64,000 nt of DNA from SH-MAG3 sp035461245. GTDB taxonomy: Bacteria; Gemmatimonadota; Gemmatimonadetes; Longimicrobiales; RSA9. The first letter of the stretch is position 1, and each line of letters begins with the position of its first letter. The notes under the pieces were generated by a model that was not told the origin of the DNA, did no database searches, and saw nothing but the letters and a program-made list of their open reading frames with translations. This document shows, piece by piece, positions 32,519 to 41,408 of this stretch. A program made the position numbers and the translations under genes. The DNA is taken from contig DATHVP010000030.1 of the NCBI GenBank assembly GCA_035461245.1, forward strand, positions 1 to 64,000, written 5' to 3'.

Positions 32519-33832
32519 ATGCTGTTGCAGGCTGCGCGGCCCCGGCGATACACGACGCCGGGCGCCTTCCTCATATTGCTGCTGGTGCTGGCGTCGCCCT
32601 CACGGGCGCAGGACGCGCCGGTCATGTCCCTGGACCAGGTGATACGGCTGGCGGTGGAACAGGACCCGGCGGCAGTCCAGGCCGAGGCGGCCATGGCCAA
32701 TGCCCGGACCGACGTGCTGCAGGCCCGGGGCACCTGGCTGCCGACACTCACATCCCTGACCCGCTACAACAATTCCAGCAACCAGCGCTTCGACCAGACC
32801 ACCGGCCGGCTGGTGTCGGAGAGCTACACGGCGCAGCTCAATGCCGGCTACGACGTCTTTACCGGCGGACGCCGGCTGCTGGGCCAGCGCAGTGCCGGTG
32901 CGGCCCTGGACGCGGCGGACGCGCAGTATGCGTCCCAGCGCTTTGCTACCATCCAGCGGGCGACGGAGGTCTTCTACGCGGCTGCGGCTGCCGCGGACAT
33001 CGTGGCGGCGGCGGAGCAGCGACTGCAGCGGGCGCGGGAGCAGATGACGGCGGCGGAGACGAGGCTGGAGCTGGGCACGGCCACCCAGTCCGACGCATTG
33101 CGGGCGGAGATCGAGGTGGGCAACGCCGAGGTCGCGCTGCTGGACGCCGAGTCATCGCTGCGCAACACGACGCTGGAGCTGGGTCGGCTGGTGGGCCTGG
33201 GTGGCCAGGTGCAGCCGTCCCCGGAAGCGTTGCCGGCGTCGGGCCCGACCCTGCCGCCGCTGGAGACGCTCATCGCCCGGGCGACGTCGGCGTCGCCGTC
33301 GGTGGTGGCGGCGGACGCATCACTGCGGCTGCGGCGCGCAGAGCGGCTGGCGTCGTTCACGCCGTACCTGCCCACCGTGCGCGTGACCGGCGGCTATGAC
33401 TGGTTCTCCTTCGATTTCCCTCCTGAGCAGCGGAGCTGGAGCATGGCAGTGACGGCGTCATTGCCCATCTTCAACGGGTTTCAGCGAGAAGCCACCGTGC
33501 AGCGGGCGCTGGCGGCGGAACGGGTGGCGGAGGCGCGCCGGAGGGACGCGGAAATCCAGGCACGCGTGGCCGTGGAGTCGGCGGCGTCAGAGATCACGTC
33601 CACGGAACGCCGCGTGGCCATCGCCGACCGGGCCGTGGTGCTGGCCCGGGAGGACCTGCGCGTGCAGGAGGAACGCTACACCATGGGTGTGGCCACGATC
33701 CTGGATCTGCAGACGTCGCAGGTGAACCTGTCGGACGCGGAAGTGAACGCCGTGCGGGCGCGCCAGGCGCTGGGCTCCGCCGTGGCACGGCTGGAAGCAA
33801 TACTCGGACAGCGACTGCGTGAGGAACCATAA
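32519..33832 (+). CDS. TolC-family outer-membrane efflux protein
   Basis: A 437-residue outer-membrane factor with a signal peptide (cleavage near SRAQD). The OEP domain is duplicated. Each half has long amphipathic helices (LEQVIRLAVEQDPAAVQAEA-type start at MSLDQVIRLAVEQDP, and YTMGVATILDLQTSQVNLSDAEV near the end, the latter being a TolC hallmark). It provides the exit duct for the adaptor and RND pump encoded next. The gene abuts the adaptor gene directly. Confidence 0.9.
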   Translation: MLLQAARPRRYTTPGAFLILLLVLASPSRAQDAPVMSLDQVIRLAVEQDPAAVQAEAAMANARTDVLQARGTWLPTLTSLTRYNNSSNQRFDQTTGRLVSESYTAQLNAGYDVFTGGRRLLGQRSAGAALDAADAQYASQRFATIQRATEVFYAAAAAADIVAAAEQRLQRAREQMTAAETRLELGTATQSDALRAEIEVGNAEVALLDAESSLRNTTLELGRLVGLGGQVQPSPEALPASGPTLPPLETLIARATSASPSVVAADASLRLRRAERLASFTPYLPTVRVTGGYDWFSFDFPPEQRSWSMAVTASLPIFNGFQREATVQRALAAERVAEARRRDAEIQARVAVESAASEITSTERRVAIADRAVVLAREDLRVQEERYTMGVATILDLQTSQVNLSDAEVNAVRARQALGSAVARLEAILGQRLREEP

Positions 33833-35047
33833 ATGGGTGTGTGGCGGATGAAGCTCGTCCCGATGATGGGCGCCGTGACAACGGCGGTACTGCTGGCGGC
33901 ATGCGGCGGCAATAACGATGAGCCGCAGACGGCGCAGGCGTCGCCCGGCGGCGGACCCGGCGGCATGATGGGTGGTGGCGGTGCCCGCGTTGTGGTAGTG
34001 GAAGTGGAGCCGGCCAGCCGTGGCAACATCGCCCGGCAGGTGACGGTGTCCGGCGTGGTCGAGCCGGTCCGCGTGGTCGGCGTCAACAGCCAGCTGGCCG
34101 GCGCTGTCAACGCAGTCCAGGTCCAGGAGGGTGACCGCGTCCGCGCCGGCACCGTGCTGGCGCGCATGGACTCCCGGGAGATCGAGGCGCAGCTCGCGTC
34201 GGCGCAGGCGTCGTTCGACGTGGCAAAGGCCGCCTACGAGCGCGCCGAGCAGCTCCGCGAGCGGCGCGTCATCACGCTGCCGGAGTACGAGCGGGAACGC
34301 ACCGCGTACGCCGCCGCACAGGCCCAGGTGGAGCAGCTGCGCACGCGCGTGGGCTACGCCACCGTGCGGGCGCCGGTGACCGGCGTCATCACCGACAAGA
34401 ACGTGGAAGCCGGCGACGTCGTCGGCAACCAGGCCCGGCTCTTCACCATCGCCGATGACTCGGAGCTCGTGGCGCGGGTCGGCGTCTCGGAACTCGACGT
34501 CGTGGAACTCGACCAGGGCGACCCGGTGACCATTACGCTGGACGCGTTCCCGAACCAGGCGCTGGCCGGGAGGATCCGTCGCGTGTTCCCGAGCGCCGAC
34601 CCCACGACGCGGCTGGTGCCGGTGGAGGTGGTGTTCGACGCGCAGAGCGCCCGCTTTGCCCGCCCCGGCTTCCTTGCCCGTGTGACCTTCGACCTGGCCA
34701 CCAGCCAGAACGTGCTGCTGCTGCCGGTGCAGGCCGTGCTCGGCGCGCAGGGCTCGCAGGCCGTGTTCATCGTGGACGACGAGAGCCGGGCCCAGCGGCG
34801 TCCCGTGGTGACCGGGCTGACGTCCCGAGGCCGCGTCGAGATCGTATCGGGCATTGACGACGGTGATCCCGTCATCGTCATCGGCAATGCCAACCTTCGT
34901 GAGGGAATGACCGTGCGCGTCGCCGGTCGGGACCAGCCCCAGTCGCTGGGGGACCCGACGCCGGCCTCCGCCGGCGCGGTGCCCGCGGAAACGGGCACGA
35001 CCGGTGGTGACGCGGCGGCAGCAGCAGTGGGGAGGAGCGGACCATGA
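33833..35047 (+). CDS. RND efflux periplasmic adaptor (membrane fusion lipoprotein)
   Basis: A 404-residue adaptor with lipobox VLLAAC (Cys24 from the first ATG). An alternative ATG five codons later would also fit. The mature chain shows a lipoyl/barrel-sandwich half-motif (VNAVQVQEGDRVRAGTVLARMDSREIEAQL), a helical hairpin (QASFDVAKAAYERAEQL ... QAQVEQLRTRVGYATVRAPV), the second lipoyl half (GVITDKNVEAGDVV) and a beta-barrel domain. It is HlyD/AcrA-like. It overlaps the RND pump gene by 4 bp, so the two products are probably made in a fixed ratio. Confidence 0.93.
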   Translation: MGVWRMKLVPMMGAVTTAVLLAACGGNNDEPQTAQASPGGGPGGMMGGGGARVVVVEVEPASRGNIARQVTVSGVVEPVRVVGVNSQLAGAVNAVQVQEGDRVRAGTVLARMDSREIEAQLASAQASFDVAKAAYERAEQLRERRVITLPEYERERTAYAAAQAQVEQLRTRVGYATVRAPVTGVITDKNVEAGDVVGNQARLFTIADDSELVARVGVSELDVVELDQGDPVTITLDAFPNQALAGRIRRVFPSADPTTRLVPVEVVFDAQSARFARPGFLARVTFDLATSQNVLLLPVQAVLGAQGSQAVFIVDDESRAQRRPVVTGLTSRGRVEIVSGIDDGDPVIVIGNANLREGMTVRVAGRDQPQSLGDPTPASAGAVPAETGTTGGDAAAAAVGRSGP

Positions 35048-38000
35048 CGGAGCAGCGGAAGCAGGATGGCAGCCGGCCGCAGGCGGAGGGCCGGCAGGAT
35101 GACCACGATGGGCAGCAGCACGCCGCCCCGGGCCGGGCCCACCGCGGCCTGCCGAGCCTGTCCATCCGCCGGCCTGTGGGCACGCTCTGCCTGACGTCCG
35201 TCGTCATCGTGCTGGGCATCTTCTTCCTCGGCAAGCTGCCGCTGGACCTGCTGCCCAGTATCACGTACCCGCAGATCCGCGCCAACATCACCAACCGTGG
35301 CGTCGACCCGGAGGTGCTGGAAGAGACCGTGGCCAAGCGGGTCGAGGCCTCACTGGCCACGACCGAGAACCTGACGCGCATCGAGACGGACATCTCCGAG
35401 GGCCGCGTCGGCATCAACCTCCACTTCGCGTACGGTACGGATGTAGACTTCGCGCTGCAGGACGCGTCGAAGAACCTGGACCGGGCCCGCTCCGCCATCC
35501 CGCAGGAGGCGGATCCGCCGACGATCTTCAAGTTCGACCCGTCGCAGGCGCCCATCTATGACGTGGCCTTCTCGTCCTCGCAGCGTGACCTCGTCTCACT
35601 GCGGGACTGGGTGGACCAGCGGCTGCGGCCGCAGCTCTTGACCATCGAAGGCGTCGCGTCGGTGGACGTTTCCGGCGGGTTGGTCCGTGAGATCCGGGTC
35701 ACCCTGGACCAGGAGCGCCTGCGGTCGTATGGGCTCACCGTGTCGCAGGTCATTGACGCCATCCGCCAGGCGAACCAGGACGTGGCCGCCGGCCGCGTCG
35801 CCGGGCCGACCCACGAGATCGTCGGCGTGACGCATGGCAAGTTCCAGTCGGTGGATGATGTCAGGGGCGTGCTCCTCAACGTGCGGGGCACGCGCATCCC
35901 GCTGTCGGAAGTCGCCACTGTCGAGGACACGCACCGGGAGCAGCGCCTGTGGGCGCGGCTGGACGGCGTACCCGCCGTGCGCATGTCCGTGCGCAAGCAG
36001 CCTAATGCCAACACGGTGAAGGTCGCCGAGCAGGTGGACGCGCAGCTCGCGGCCCTCGACGCGTCGCAGTTCATCCCGGCGGACGTCAACTACGCCACTA
36101 TCCAGAACCAGGCCGACTTCATCCGCAACTCCATCAACTCGGTGCGGAACGCGGCCCTGGCCGGCGCGATCCTGGCCATGTTCGTGGTACTGCTGTTCCT
36201 GGGGTCGCTGCGCAAGACGTTCGTCATCGGCATGGCCATACCCATCGCCATCCTGGCCACCTTCGTGATGATGGGGCTGGGCGAACTGACGCTGAACATC
36301 ATGTCGCTGGGCGGCCTGGCGCTGGGCGTCGGCCTGCTCATCGACAACTCCATCGTCATGCTGGAGAACATATTCCGGCACCGCGAGGAAGGTAACGAGG
36401 ACGCCGAGGAGGCTGCCCACCAGGGTGCGGCCGAGGTGCAGAGCGCCGTCATCGCGTCCACCGCCACGAACCTGGCGGCCGTGGTGCCGTTCCTGCTCAT
36501 CAGCGGTCTCGCGGCGCTCATCTTCCGGGAACTGATCCTCACCATCTCCTTCGCCATCCTGGCGTCGCTGATGGTGGCGCTTACCGTGGTGCCCATGCTG
36601 TCGGCACAGTTCGCGAAGGTCCGGTTCCAGAGCGGGCTGCACACGTTCAAGCCACTGGTCTGGTTCGACAACGGCATTGGCGGCCTGCGGAACCTGTACG
36701 GCCGCATTGCGCCGCGCGTGCTGCGCTACCGCTGGGGCGTCATCGGCGTGGCCGTGCTGGCGCTGTGGGGCGTGAGCCGGTTGACGGCGGACCTGGGCAA
36801 CGAGTTCCTGCCCCCCGTGGACGACGGCAACGCCTCCGTCATGGTCCGCATGCCCGTCGGCGCTTCGGCGTCAGAGACGAACCGCATCACCCTCGAGGTC
36901 GAGGAAATGGTCCGGCAGATGCCGGGCGTGAAGACCCAGTTCGCCACCGCTGGTGGCATGCAGTGGGGCGGCTCCACCAGCGAGAACGCTGGCCGCGGTT
37001 CCATCACCGTCGTGCTGGAGGACGCCGGCGGCCGGGGCCTGTCCGCGCAGCAGTGGGTGCAGGAGATGCAGCAGCGCGTGACTGACCGCGGCTTTGCCGG
37101 CGTGAACATCTTCGTGCGGCCGCCCAGCATCCGCGGGTTGCGCACGAATACGTCCGGCTCACCCGTCGCTCTGACCATCACCGGCGACGACCTGGGCGTG
37201 CTGCGCACCATTGCCGAGGACGTGTCGTTCCTGCTCAGGGGCATCCCCGGGCTGGAGAACCTGGATCCGTCCGCCGACGAGGGCACGCCCCAGCTCGCCA
37301 TCGAGCTGGACCGGGAGCGGGCCGGTTACCTCGGCCTGAACGTCGCCACCGTCGGTCAGACGCTCCGGACCGCCCTGGACGGCACGGTCGCCACGCGCTT
37401 CGCATCCGGCAACCAGGAGTTCGACCTGCGTGTCCAGCTGCCGCGGGAGCAGTTCACCAGCCCCGAGGACATCGGCTCGGTGGCGCTCTTCCCCGGCCTT
37501 GCCGGTGGGGCGCCCATCTACCTGCGGGACGTGGCCCGGGTCTACACCGCGGCCGGACCCACGACCATCAACCGGGAGAACCAGAACCGGATCTTCCGCC
37601 TCACCGGCGACGTCATCAATGAGGTCGCGTCGGTGACCGCCGTGAATGACTCCATCCGCGCGCGGCTGGCCGGCTTCGAGATTCCCGACGGCTACGGCAT
37701 CATCATCGGCGGCGAGGAAGAGGCCATCCGGGAGAACAACAGGCAGCTCGCCATCGTCGTGGGGCTGGCCATCTTCCTGGTCTTCGTCGTCATGGCCGTG
37801 CAGTACGAGAGTGTGGTGAACCCGTTCGTCATCATCTTCGCCATCCCCCTCTCGCTGGTGGGCGTGGGCACACTGCTCTGGCTCACGGGCACGCCGAAGA
37901 GCGCGCCAGTGCTGCTGGGTGTCATCCTGCTGGCGGGCATTGTGGTTAACAACGCCATCCTGCTGGTGGAGTATACCGAGCAGGCCCGCAGGCGCGGCAT

Positions 38001-38328
38001 GGACCGCCTCAGTGCGGTGGTCCAGGCGGGCACCACGCGCCTGCGCCCCATCTTCATGACCACGCTCACGACCGTCAGCGGCATGCTGCCGCTGGCACTG
38101 GGCATCGGCCAGGGCTCCGAACTCATGCAACCGCTGGCCATCGCCGTCGTGGGTGGGCTCAGCGTGTCCATGCTGCTCACCCTGTTCGTCGTGCCCAGCG
38201 CCTACCTCATCTTCAACACCGCGGCCGAGCAACTGGGCGTGTTCCTGACGGGCCGCAAGCCCGCTGACACGGCATCGCCCCAGCCGGCCCCCGCTGCCGC
38301 GCGGATCAGCAGCGTCGGCGCAGACTGA
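35044..38328 (+). CDS. RND-family efflux pump, hydrophobe/amphiphile type
   Basis: A 1094-residue inner-membrane transporter with 12 helices and two large periplasmic loops, AcrB/MexB-like. After a 40-residue charged N-terminal extension it begins LSIRRPVGTLCLTSVVIVLG, with the DLLPSITYPQI motif. TM4 reads GLLIDNSIVMLENI, so the pair AspAsp of AcrB (D407-D408) is Asp-Asn here, as in many non-proteobacterial homologues. TM10 carries GIVVNNAILLVEYTEQAR. It exports small hydrophobic compounds by proton antiport. The gene is followed by a 141-bp palindromic repeat shared with the convergent cysK. Confidence 0.93.
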   Translation: MTEQRKQDGSRPQAEGRQDDHDGQQHAAPGRAHRGLPSLSIRRPVGTLCLTSVVIVLGIFFLGKLPLDLLPSITYPQIRANITNRGVDPEVLEETVAKRVEASLATTENLTRIETDISEGRVGINLHFAYGTDVDFALQDASKNLDRARSAIPQEADPPTIFKFDPSQAPIYDVAFSSSQRDLVSLRDWVDQRLRPQLLTIEGVASVDVSGGLVREIRVTLDQERLRSYGLTVSQVIDAIRQANQDVAAGRVAGPTHEIVGVTHGKFQSVDDVRGVLLNVRGTRIPLSEVATVEDTHREQRLWARLDGVPAVRMSVRKQPNANTVKVAEQVDAQLAALDASQFIPADVNYATIQNQADFIRNSINSVRNAALAGAILAMFVVLLFLGSLRKTFVIGMAIPIAILATFVMMGLGELTLNIMSLGGLALGVGLLIDNSIVMLENIFRHREEGNEDAEEAAHQGAAEVQSAVIASTATNLAAVVPFLLISGLAALIFRELILTISFAILASLMVALTVVPMLSAQFAKVRFQSGLHTFKPLVWFDNGIGGLRNLYGRIAPRVLRYRWGVIGVAVLALWGVSRLTADLGNEFLPPVDDGNASVMVRMPVGASASETNRITLEVEEMVRQMPGVKTQFATAGGMQWGGSTSENAGRGSITVVLEDAGGRGLSAQQWVQEMQQRVTDRGFAGVNIFVRPPSIRGLRTNTSGSPVALTITGDDLGVLRTIAEDVSFLLRGIPGLENLDPSADEGTPQLAIELDRERAGYLGLNVATVGQTLRTALDGTVATRFASGNQEFDLRVQLPREQFTSPEDIGSVALFPGLAGGAPIYLRDVARVYTAAGPTTINRENQNRIFRLTGDVINEVASVTAVNDSIRARLAGFEIPDGYGIIIGGEEEAIRENNRQLAIVVGLAIFLVFVVMAVQYESVVNPFVIIFAIPLSLVGVGTLLWLTGTPKSAPVLLGVILLAGIVVNNAILLVEYTEQARRRGMDRLSAVVQAGTTRLRPIFMTTLTTVSGMLPLALGIGQGSELMQPLAIAVVGGLSVSMLLTLFVVPSAYLIFNTAAEQLGVFLTGRKPADTASPQPAPAAARISSVGAD

Positions 38329-38342
38329 GGCGTTCCGCCGCT

Positions 38343-38483
38343 GTGCGGCGTAACGCCGGTGTATGGTTTATGGGGATGGAGTATGGGGATCGTGTATGGG
38401 GATCGTGTATGGGGATCGTGTATGGGTGGACCGGCCACCGACCCCATACACCATCCCCATAGTCCATCCACCGTACGCCGCAC
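38343..38483. repeat. Large inverted repeat built of 13-bp GTATGGGGAT units, between convergent genes
   Basis: The outer arms GTGCGGCGT (38343-38351) and ACGCCGCAC (38475-38483) are exact complements. Inside the left arm are six units of the form GTGTATGGGGATC (38359-38429). The right arm has ACCCCATACACCATCCCCAT (38441-38460), the reverse complement of the same motif. The centre GGTGG-ACCGG-CCACC closes a hairpin. It lies between the ends of the RND pump and cysK genes and would act on both strands, possibly as a bidirectional terminator. Related copies are at 12661 and 58278. Confidence 0.9.
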
Positions 38484-38496
38484 GGCGTACACCTAC

Positions 38497-39456
38497 CTAC
38501 AGTGCCGCCTCGCCCTCCGTCATTTCCGCAAACACGGGATGCGACAGGTAGCGCTCGCCGAAGTCGCAGATGATGGCGATGATGCGGCGGCCGCGCAGTT
38601 CGGGGCGCTGGGCGAGCTGCAGCGCGGCCCATGTGATGGAGCCGGACGAGATGCCGGCAAGGATGCCCTCCTCCCGTGCCAGTCGCCGCGTCGTCTCCAT
38701 GGCAGCGTCATTGGTGACCTGAATCACCTCGTCGTAGATTTTCGTGTCGAGGATGGCGGGTACGAAGCCGGCGCCGATGCCCTGCTGCCTGTGGGGCGAC
38801 GGCTCGCCCCCGGATAGCACCGGCGATTCCGCCGGTTCCACCGCAGCGATGTGCAGGTCCGGCAGCTTTTCCCTCAGGAACCGTCCCGTCCCGGTGATGG
38901 TGCCGCCCGTGCCGACGCCAGCCACGAGGACATCCAGCCGGCCGTCGCTGTCCGCCCAGATCTCCGGACCCGTGGTGCGGTAATGGATGGCCGGGTTCGC
39001 CGGGTTGTCGAACTGGCGGGGCATCCATGCCACGTTGCCCATCTCGGCGACCAGTTCCTCCGCCCGGGCGATGGCGCCCTTCATGCCCTTCGCTCCCTCG
39101 GTCAGGACCACGCGACAGCCGAGGGCGTGTAGCATGTGGCGGCGTTCCAGCGTCATGGTGTCAGGCATCGTGAAGATGCAGCGGAAGCCGTGCACCGCAG
39201 CCGCAAACGCCAGCCCGATGCCCGTATTGCCGCTGGTGGGCTCAACGATGGTCATGCCCGCCTTCAGCACGCCCCGCTCCATGGCGTCCTCGATCATGGC
39301 GTTCCCGATGCGGTCCTTTACCGAGTTGAACGGGTTGAACCCCTCATGCTTGAGGAGCACTTCGGCTCCGTCGTGGGGCGGCAGGCGGTTGAGGCGGATG
39401 AGCGGGGTGTCGCCGATGGCTGCGGCGAGGTTGGGGAATATTCGGCCTCTGGGCAC
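38497..39456 (-). CDS. cysK: Cysteine synthase (O-acetylserine sulfhydrylase A)
   Basis: A 319-residue PLP enzyme making L-cysteine from O-acetylserine and sulfide. The PLP lysine is K47 in NPFNSVKDR. The substrate loop PTSGNTGIG, phosphate loop GVGTGGTITGTG and GISSGS are all present. ALGCRVVLTEGAKGMKGAI matches CysK better than CysM. The start is GTG 39456, chosen because GAGGAG lies five bases upstream. An ATG six codons earlier (39474) is possible but lacks such a site. It converges on the efflux operon across the large inverted repeat. Confidence 0.94.
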   Translation of the reverse strand: MPRGRIFPNLAAAIGDTPLIRLNRLPPHDGAEVLLKHEGFNPFNSVKDRIGNAMIEDAMERGVLKAGMTIVEPTSGNTGIGLAFAAAVHGFRCIFTMPDTMTLERRHMLHALGCRVVLTEGAKGMKGAIARAEELVAEMGNVAWMPRQFDNPANPAIHYRTTGPEIWADSDGRLDVLVAGVGTGGTITGTGRFLREKLPDLHIAAVEPAESPVLSGGEPSPHRQQGIGAGFVPAILDTKIYDEVIQVTNDAAMETTRRLAREEGILAGISSGSITWAALQLAQRPELRGRRIIAIICDFGERYLSHPVFAEMTEGEAAL

Positions 39457-39764
39457 GGGCTCTCCTCGGTTCATGTGTGTGCTGTCCGGTCGAGCGCCGC
39501 ACACGTCATGCCTCGCGAGCCCCGTCAGGACCGGCGGGCCCAGCCGGGAGCCGTTCGCACGAGTCGCGACAGTCCGCGCCACTGGAGTGAGCAGTCTGGT
39601 GACCCGCTCGGCCCCGCCCGCAGACCGCCGCCCGCGGGTTGGAACCGGGGCCGACGCGCGCACGTACTGAGTGGCAACGTAGCGGGTCAGGCCCGGAGCG
39701 CCTCCGCGCATGCCGACGCCGGGACCGGACGACGTTCAGCGAACACGAACATCCTGAGGGATAG
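39457..39764. other. Divergent intergenic region between cysK and the barrel protein
   Basis: 308 bp separating two outward-facing genes, so promoters for both must lie here. On the plus strand TTGGAA (39639-39644) has only a weak partner 17-18 bp downstream. I found no convincing promoter or repeat. Confidence 0.4.
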
Positions 39765-40514
39765 ATGATTTCGATGACGAAGATCGGGAGCGCGGCGGCC
39801 TTTGCCGTGCTGATGGTGGCCGTGCCGGCAGCCTCGCCTGCAGCCGCGCAGGTCCAGGGCAACGCCGAGTGGCAGACGCCCCTCGTATATGGTGGGATCC
39901 AGGTCGTCTATGCCCGTCCCACGGGCGAGTTCCGTGACTACGTCCGGCACGGCGGCGGGTTGAACGCGAACATGCTCTGGACGCCTGTGCGAAACGGGCC
40001 CCTGGGCCTGCGCGCCGACGGCGGATTCGTTGTCTACGGCTCCGAGCGCCACCGTGTGTGTTTCAGCGGTACGGTGGGGTGCCGGGTGCAGCTTGACCTG
40101 ACGACTACCAACAGCATCGCCTACCTGAACGTCGGCCCCCAGCTCATGGTGCCGACGGGGCCCGTCCGACCGTACGCGAATGGCGCCGTCGGGTTCTCCT
40201 ACTTCGCCACTACCTCCCAACTGCAGGGCAGCCGGGACAGCGAGGCATTCGCCAGCAGCACGAATTTCGATGACTTCACGTTCGCATGGCTCGCCGGCGG
40301 CGGTGTGCTCGTGCCCGTGAGCGCGGGGCGCAATGTGGTGATGCTGGACCTGGGCGCACGCTACCACAACAACGGCGAGGTCGAGTACCTGACCAGGGGC
40401 GACATCGTGGATAACCCCGACGGCAGCATCTCCTTCACACCGACCCGCAGCCAGGCCAATCTCTGGACCGTTCAGCTCGGGGTCACTGTCGGCGTCCGCT
40501 CCCAGCGTCGGTAG
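39765..40514 (+). CDS. Outer-membrane beta-barrel protein, function unknown
   Basis: A 249-residue exported protein with a signal peptide (cleavage near AAAQVQ). The rest alternates short amphipathic strands (VYGGIQVVYARPT, SIAYLNVGPQLMV, PYANGAVGFSYFA, VMLDLGARYHNNG) and ends LWTVQLGVTVGVRSQRR, like an eight-stranded OmpA/OprF-type barrel. One disulphide is possible in the loop RVCFSGTVGCRV. GAGGG precedes the ATG. No specific family recognised. Confidence 0.75.
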   Translation: MISMTKIGSAAAFAVLMVAVPAASPAAAQVQGNAEWQTPLVYGGIQVVYARPTGEFRDYVRHGGGLNANMLWTPVRNGPLGLRADGGFVVYGSERHRVCFSGTVGCRVQLDLTTTNSIAYLNVGPQLMVPTGPVRPYANGAVGFSYFATTSQLQGSRDSEAFASSTNFDDFTFAWLAGGGVLVPVSAGRNVVMLDLGARYHNNGEVEYLTRGDIVDNPDGSISFTPTRSQANLWTVQLGVTVGVRSQRR

Positions 40515-40877
40515 CGGACAGACGCAGCGGGCGGGGCGGACCAGCCAGGGCGGACCAGCCAGGGCGGACCAGCGCCAAGGCGGACCAGCGCCAGGTTGTC
40601 GGTTATGCCCCGCCCGGACATGGATTCGCCCGGCAGCGACCGCCATTCTGGTACTCGCGCACTCGTCCGGCGGTGTGCCGGCCGGCAATCCTGACCCAGC
40701 CGCGTATCCAACGTCCTCCCAGTGTGAAACGCCGATGTGGATAAGGCATGGCAGGTCGCGCCATACCCGTCATCCTGGACCAGGTCCGCTGTAGGGGTTT
40801 GGCCCGGGCCCTCGTCTTGCGTACCTTGCGCCGGCATGCGGACGCCGCCGAGCGGCGTGGTTCCCAGTTCGCGATCG
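40515..40877 (+). other. Intergenic region upstream of the chemosensory operon
   Basis: 363 bp without a clear gene. The first 80 bp hold a tandem 14/16-bp repeat (40534-40593). Further on, TTGGCC (40799-40804), 17 bp and TACCTT (40822-40827) form a weak promoter candidate whose predicted start (about 40834) would give a leader of about 44 bases to the ATG at 40878. Confidence 0.5.
40534..40593. repeat. Tandem 14/16-bp repeat (GGGCGGACCAGCCA)
   Basis: Two perfect 14-bp units (40534-40547, 40548-40561) are followed by two 16-bp variants with an extra GC (40562-40577, 40578-40593). It lies immediately after the barrel-protein gene. The unit is unrelated to the other tandem repeats in the window. 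Confidence 0.8.
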
Positions 40878-41408
40878 ATGACGCAGACAACCGGTGGGGA
40901 AGACCTGAAGCTGCTCGTATTCGAGCTTGCCGGCGCGCGCTATGCCATGGAGCTGGCGAGCGTGAGGGAAGTGGTGCGTGCAGTCTTCATCACGCCGCTG
41001 CCAGGAGCGCCGGCGGTGGTGGAGGGTGTCCTGTCGGTCCGCGGCGAACTTGTACCCGTGTACGACCTGCGCGCGCGGTTCCGACTGCCCGCCCGGCCGC
41101 TCCACCCCGACGATGTCATCGTCATGGCCTGGACCGGGGAGCGCCGCGTGGGTATCCGCTGTGAGCGTGCGGAACGCATTGTAGACGTTGCCCCGAGCGC
41201 CGTGCAGGCGGCGCCGGCGTTCCGTCATGGCCGCGATGATCGTATCGCTGGCGTTGTCAGTCTGGACGATGGTCTGGTCCTGATCCAGGATCTGCCCGCC
41301 TTCCTGGACGCCGCCGAGAAGGTTGCCCTGGATGCGGCCCTCGATGCGGCGCCCGACGCAGCTCGCGATGCGGCTCCCGCCCGCGGCTCGAAAGCGGATG
41401 GTCCATGA
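40878..41408 (+). CDS. CheW-like coupling protein (WspB position)
   Basis: A 176-residue CheW domain protein: KLLVFELAGARYAMELASVREVV starts the domain, and GVLSVRGELVPVYDLRARF is the conserved core. The C-terminal 30 residues are an Ala/Asp-rich tail. CheW links chemoreceptors to the CheA kinase. The start is uncertain: ATG 40878 fits the weak promoter and begins MTQTTGGED, while ATG 40836 would add 14 residues. It overlaps the CheR gene by 4 bp and is the first gene of a seven-gene signalling operon. Confidence 0.85.
   Translation: MTQTTGGEDLKLLVFELAGARYAMELASVREVVRAVFITPLPGAPAVVEGVLSVRGELVPVYDLRARFRLPARPLHPDDVIVMAWTGERRVGIRCERAERIVDVAPSAVQAAPAFRHGRDDRIAGVVSLDDGLVLIQDLPAFLDAAEKVALDAALDAAPDAARDAAPARGSKADGP

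Noticed and set aside
38359..38551. Short open frames reading YGDGVWGS/PYTIPI-type peptides over the repeats
   Set aside because: They are translations of the 13-bp repeats, whose unit length keeps cycling the frame. No start signals or conserved product.
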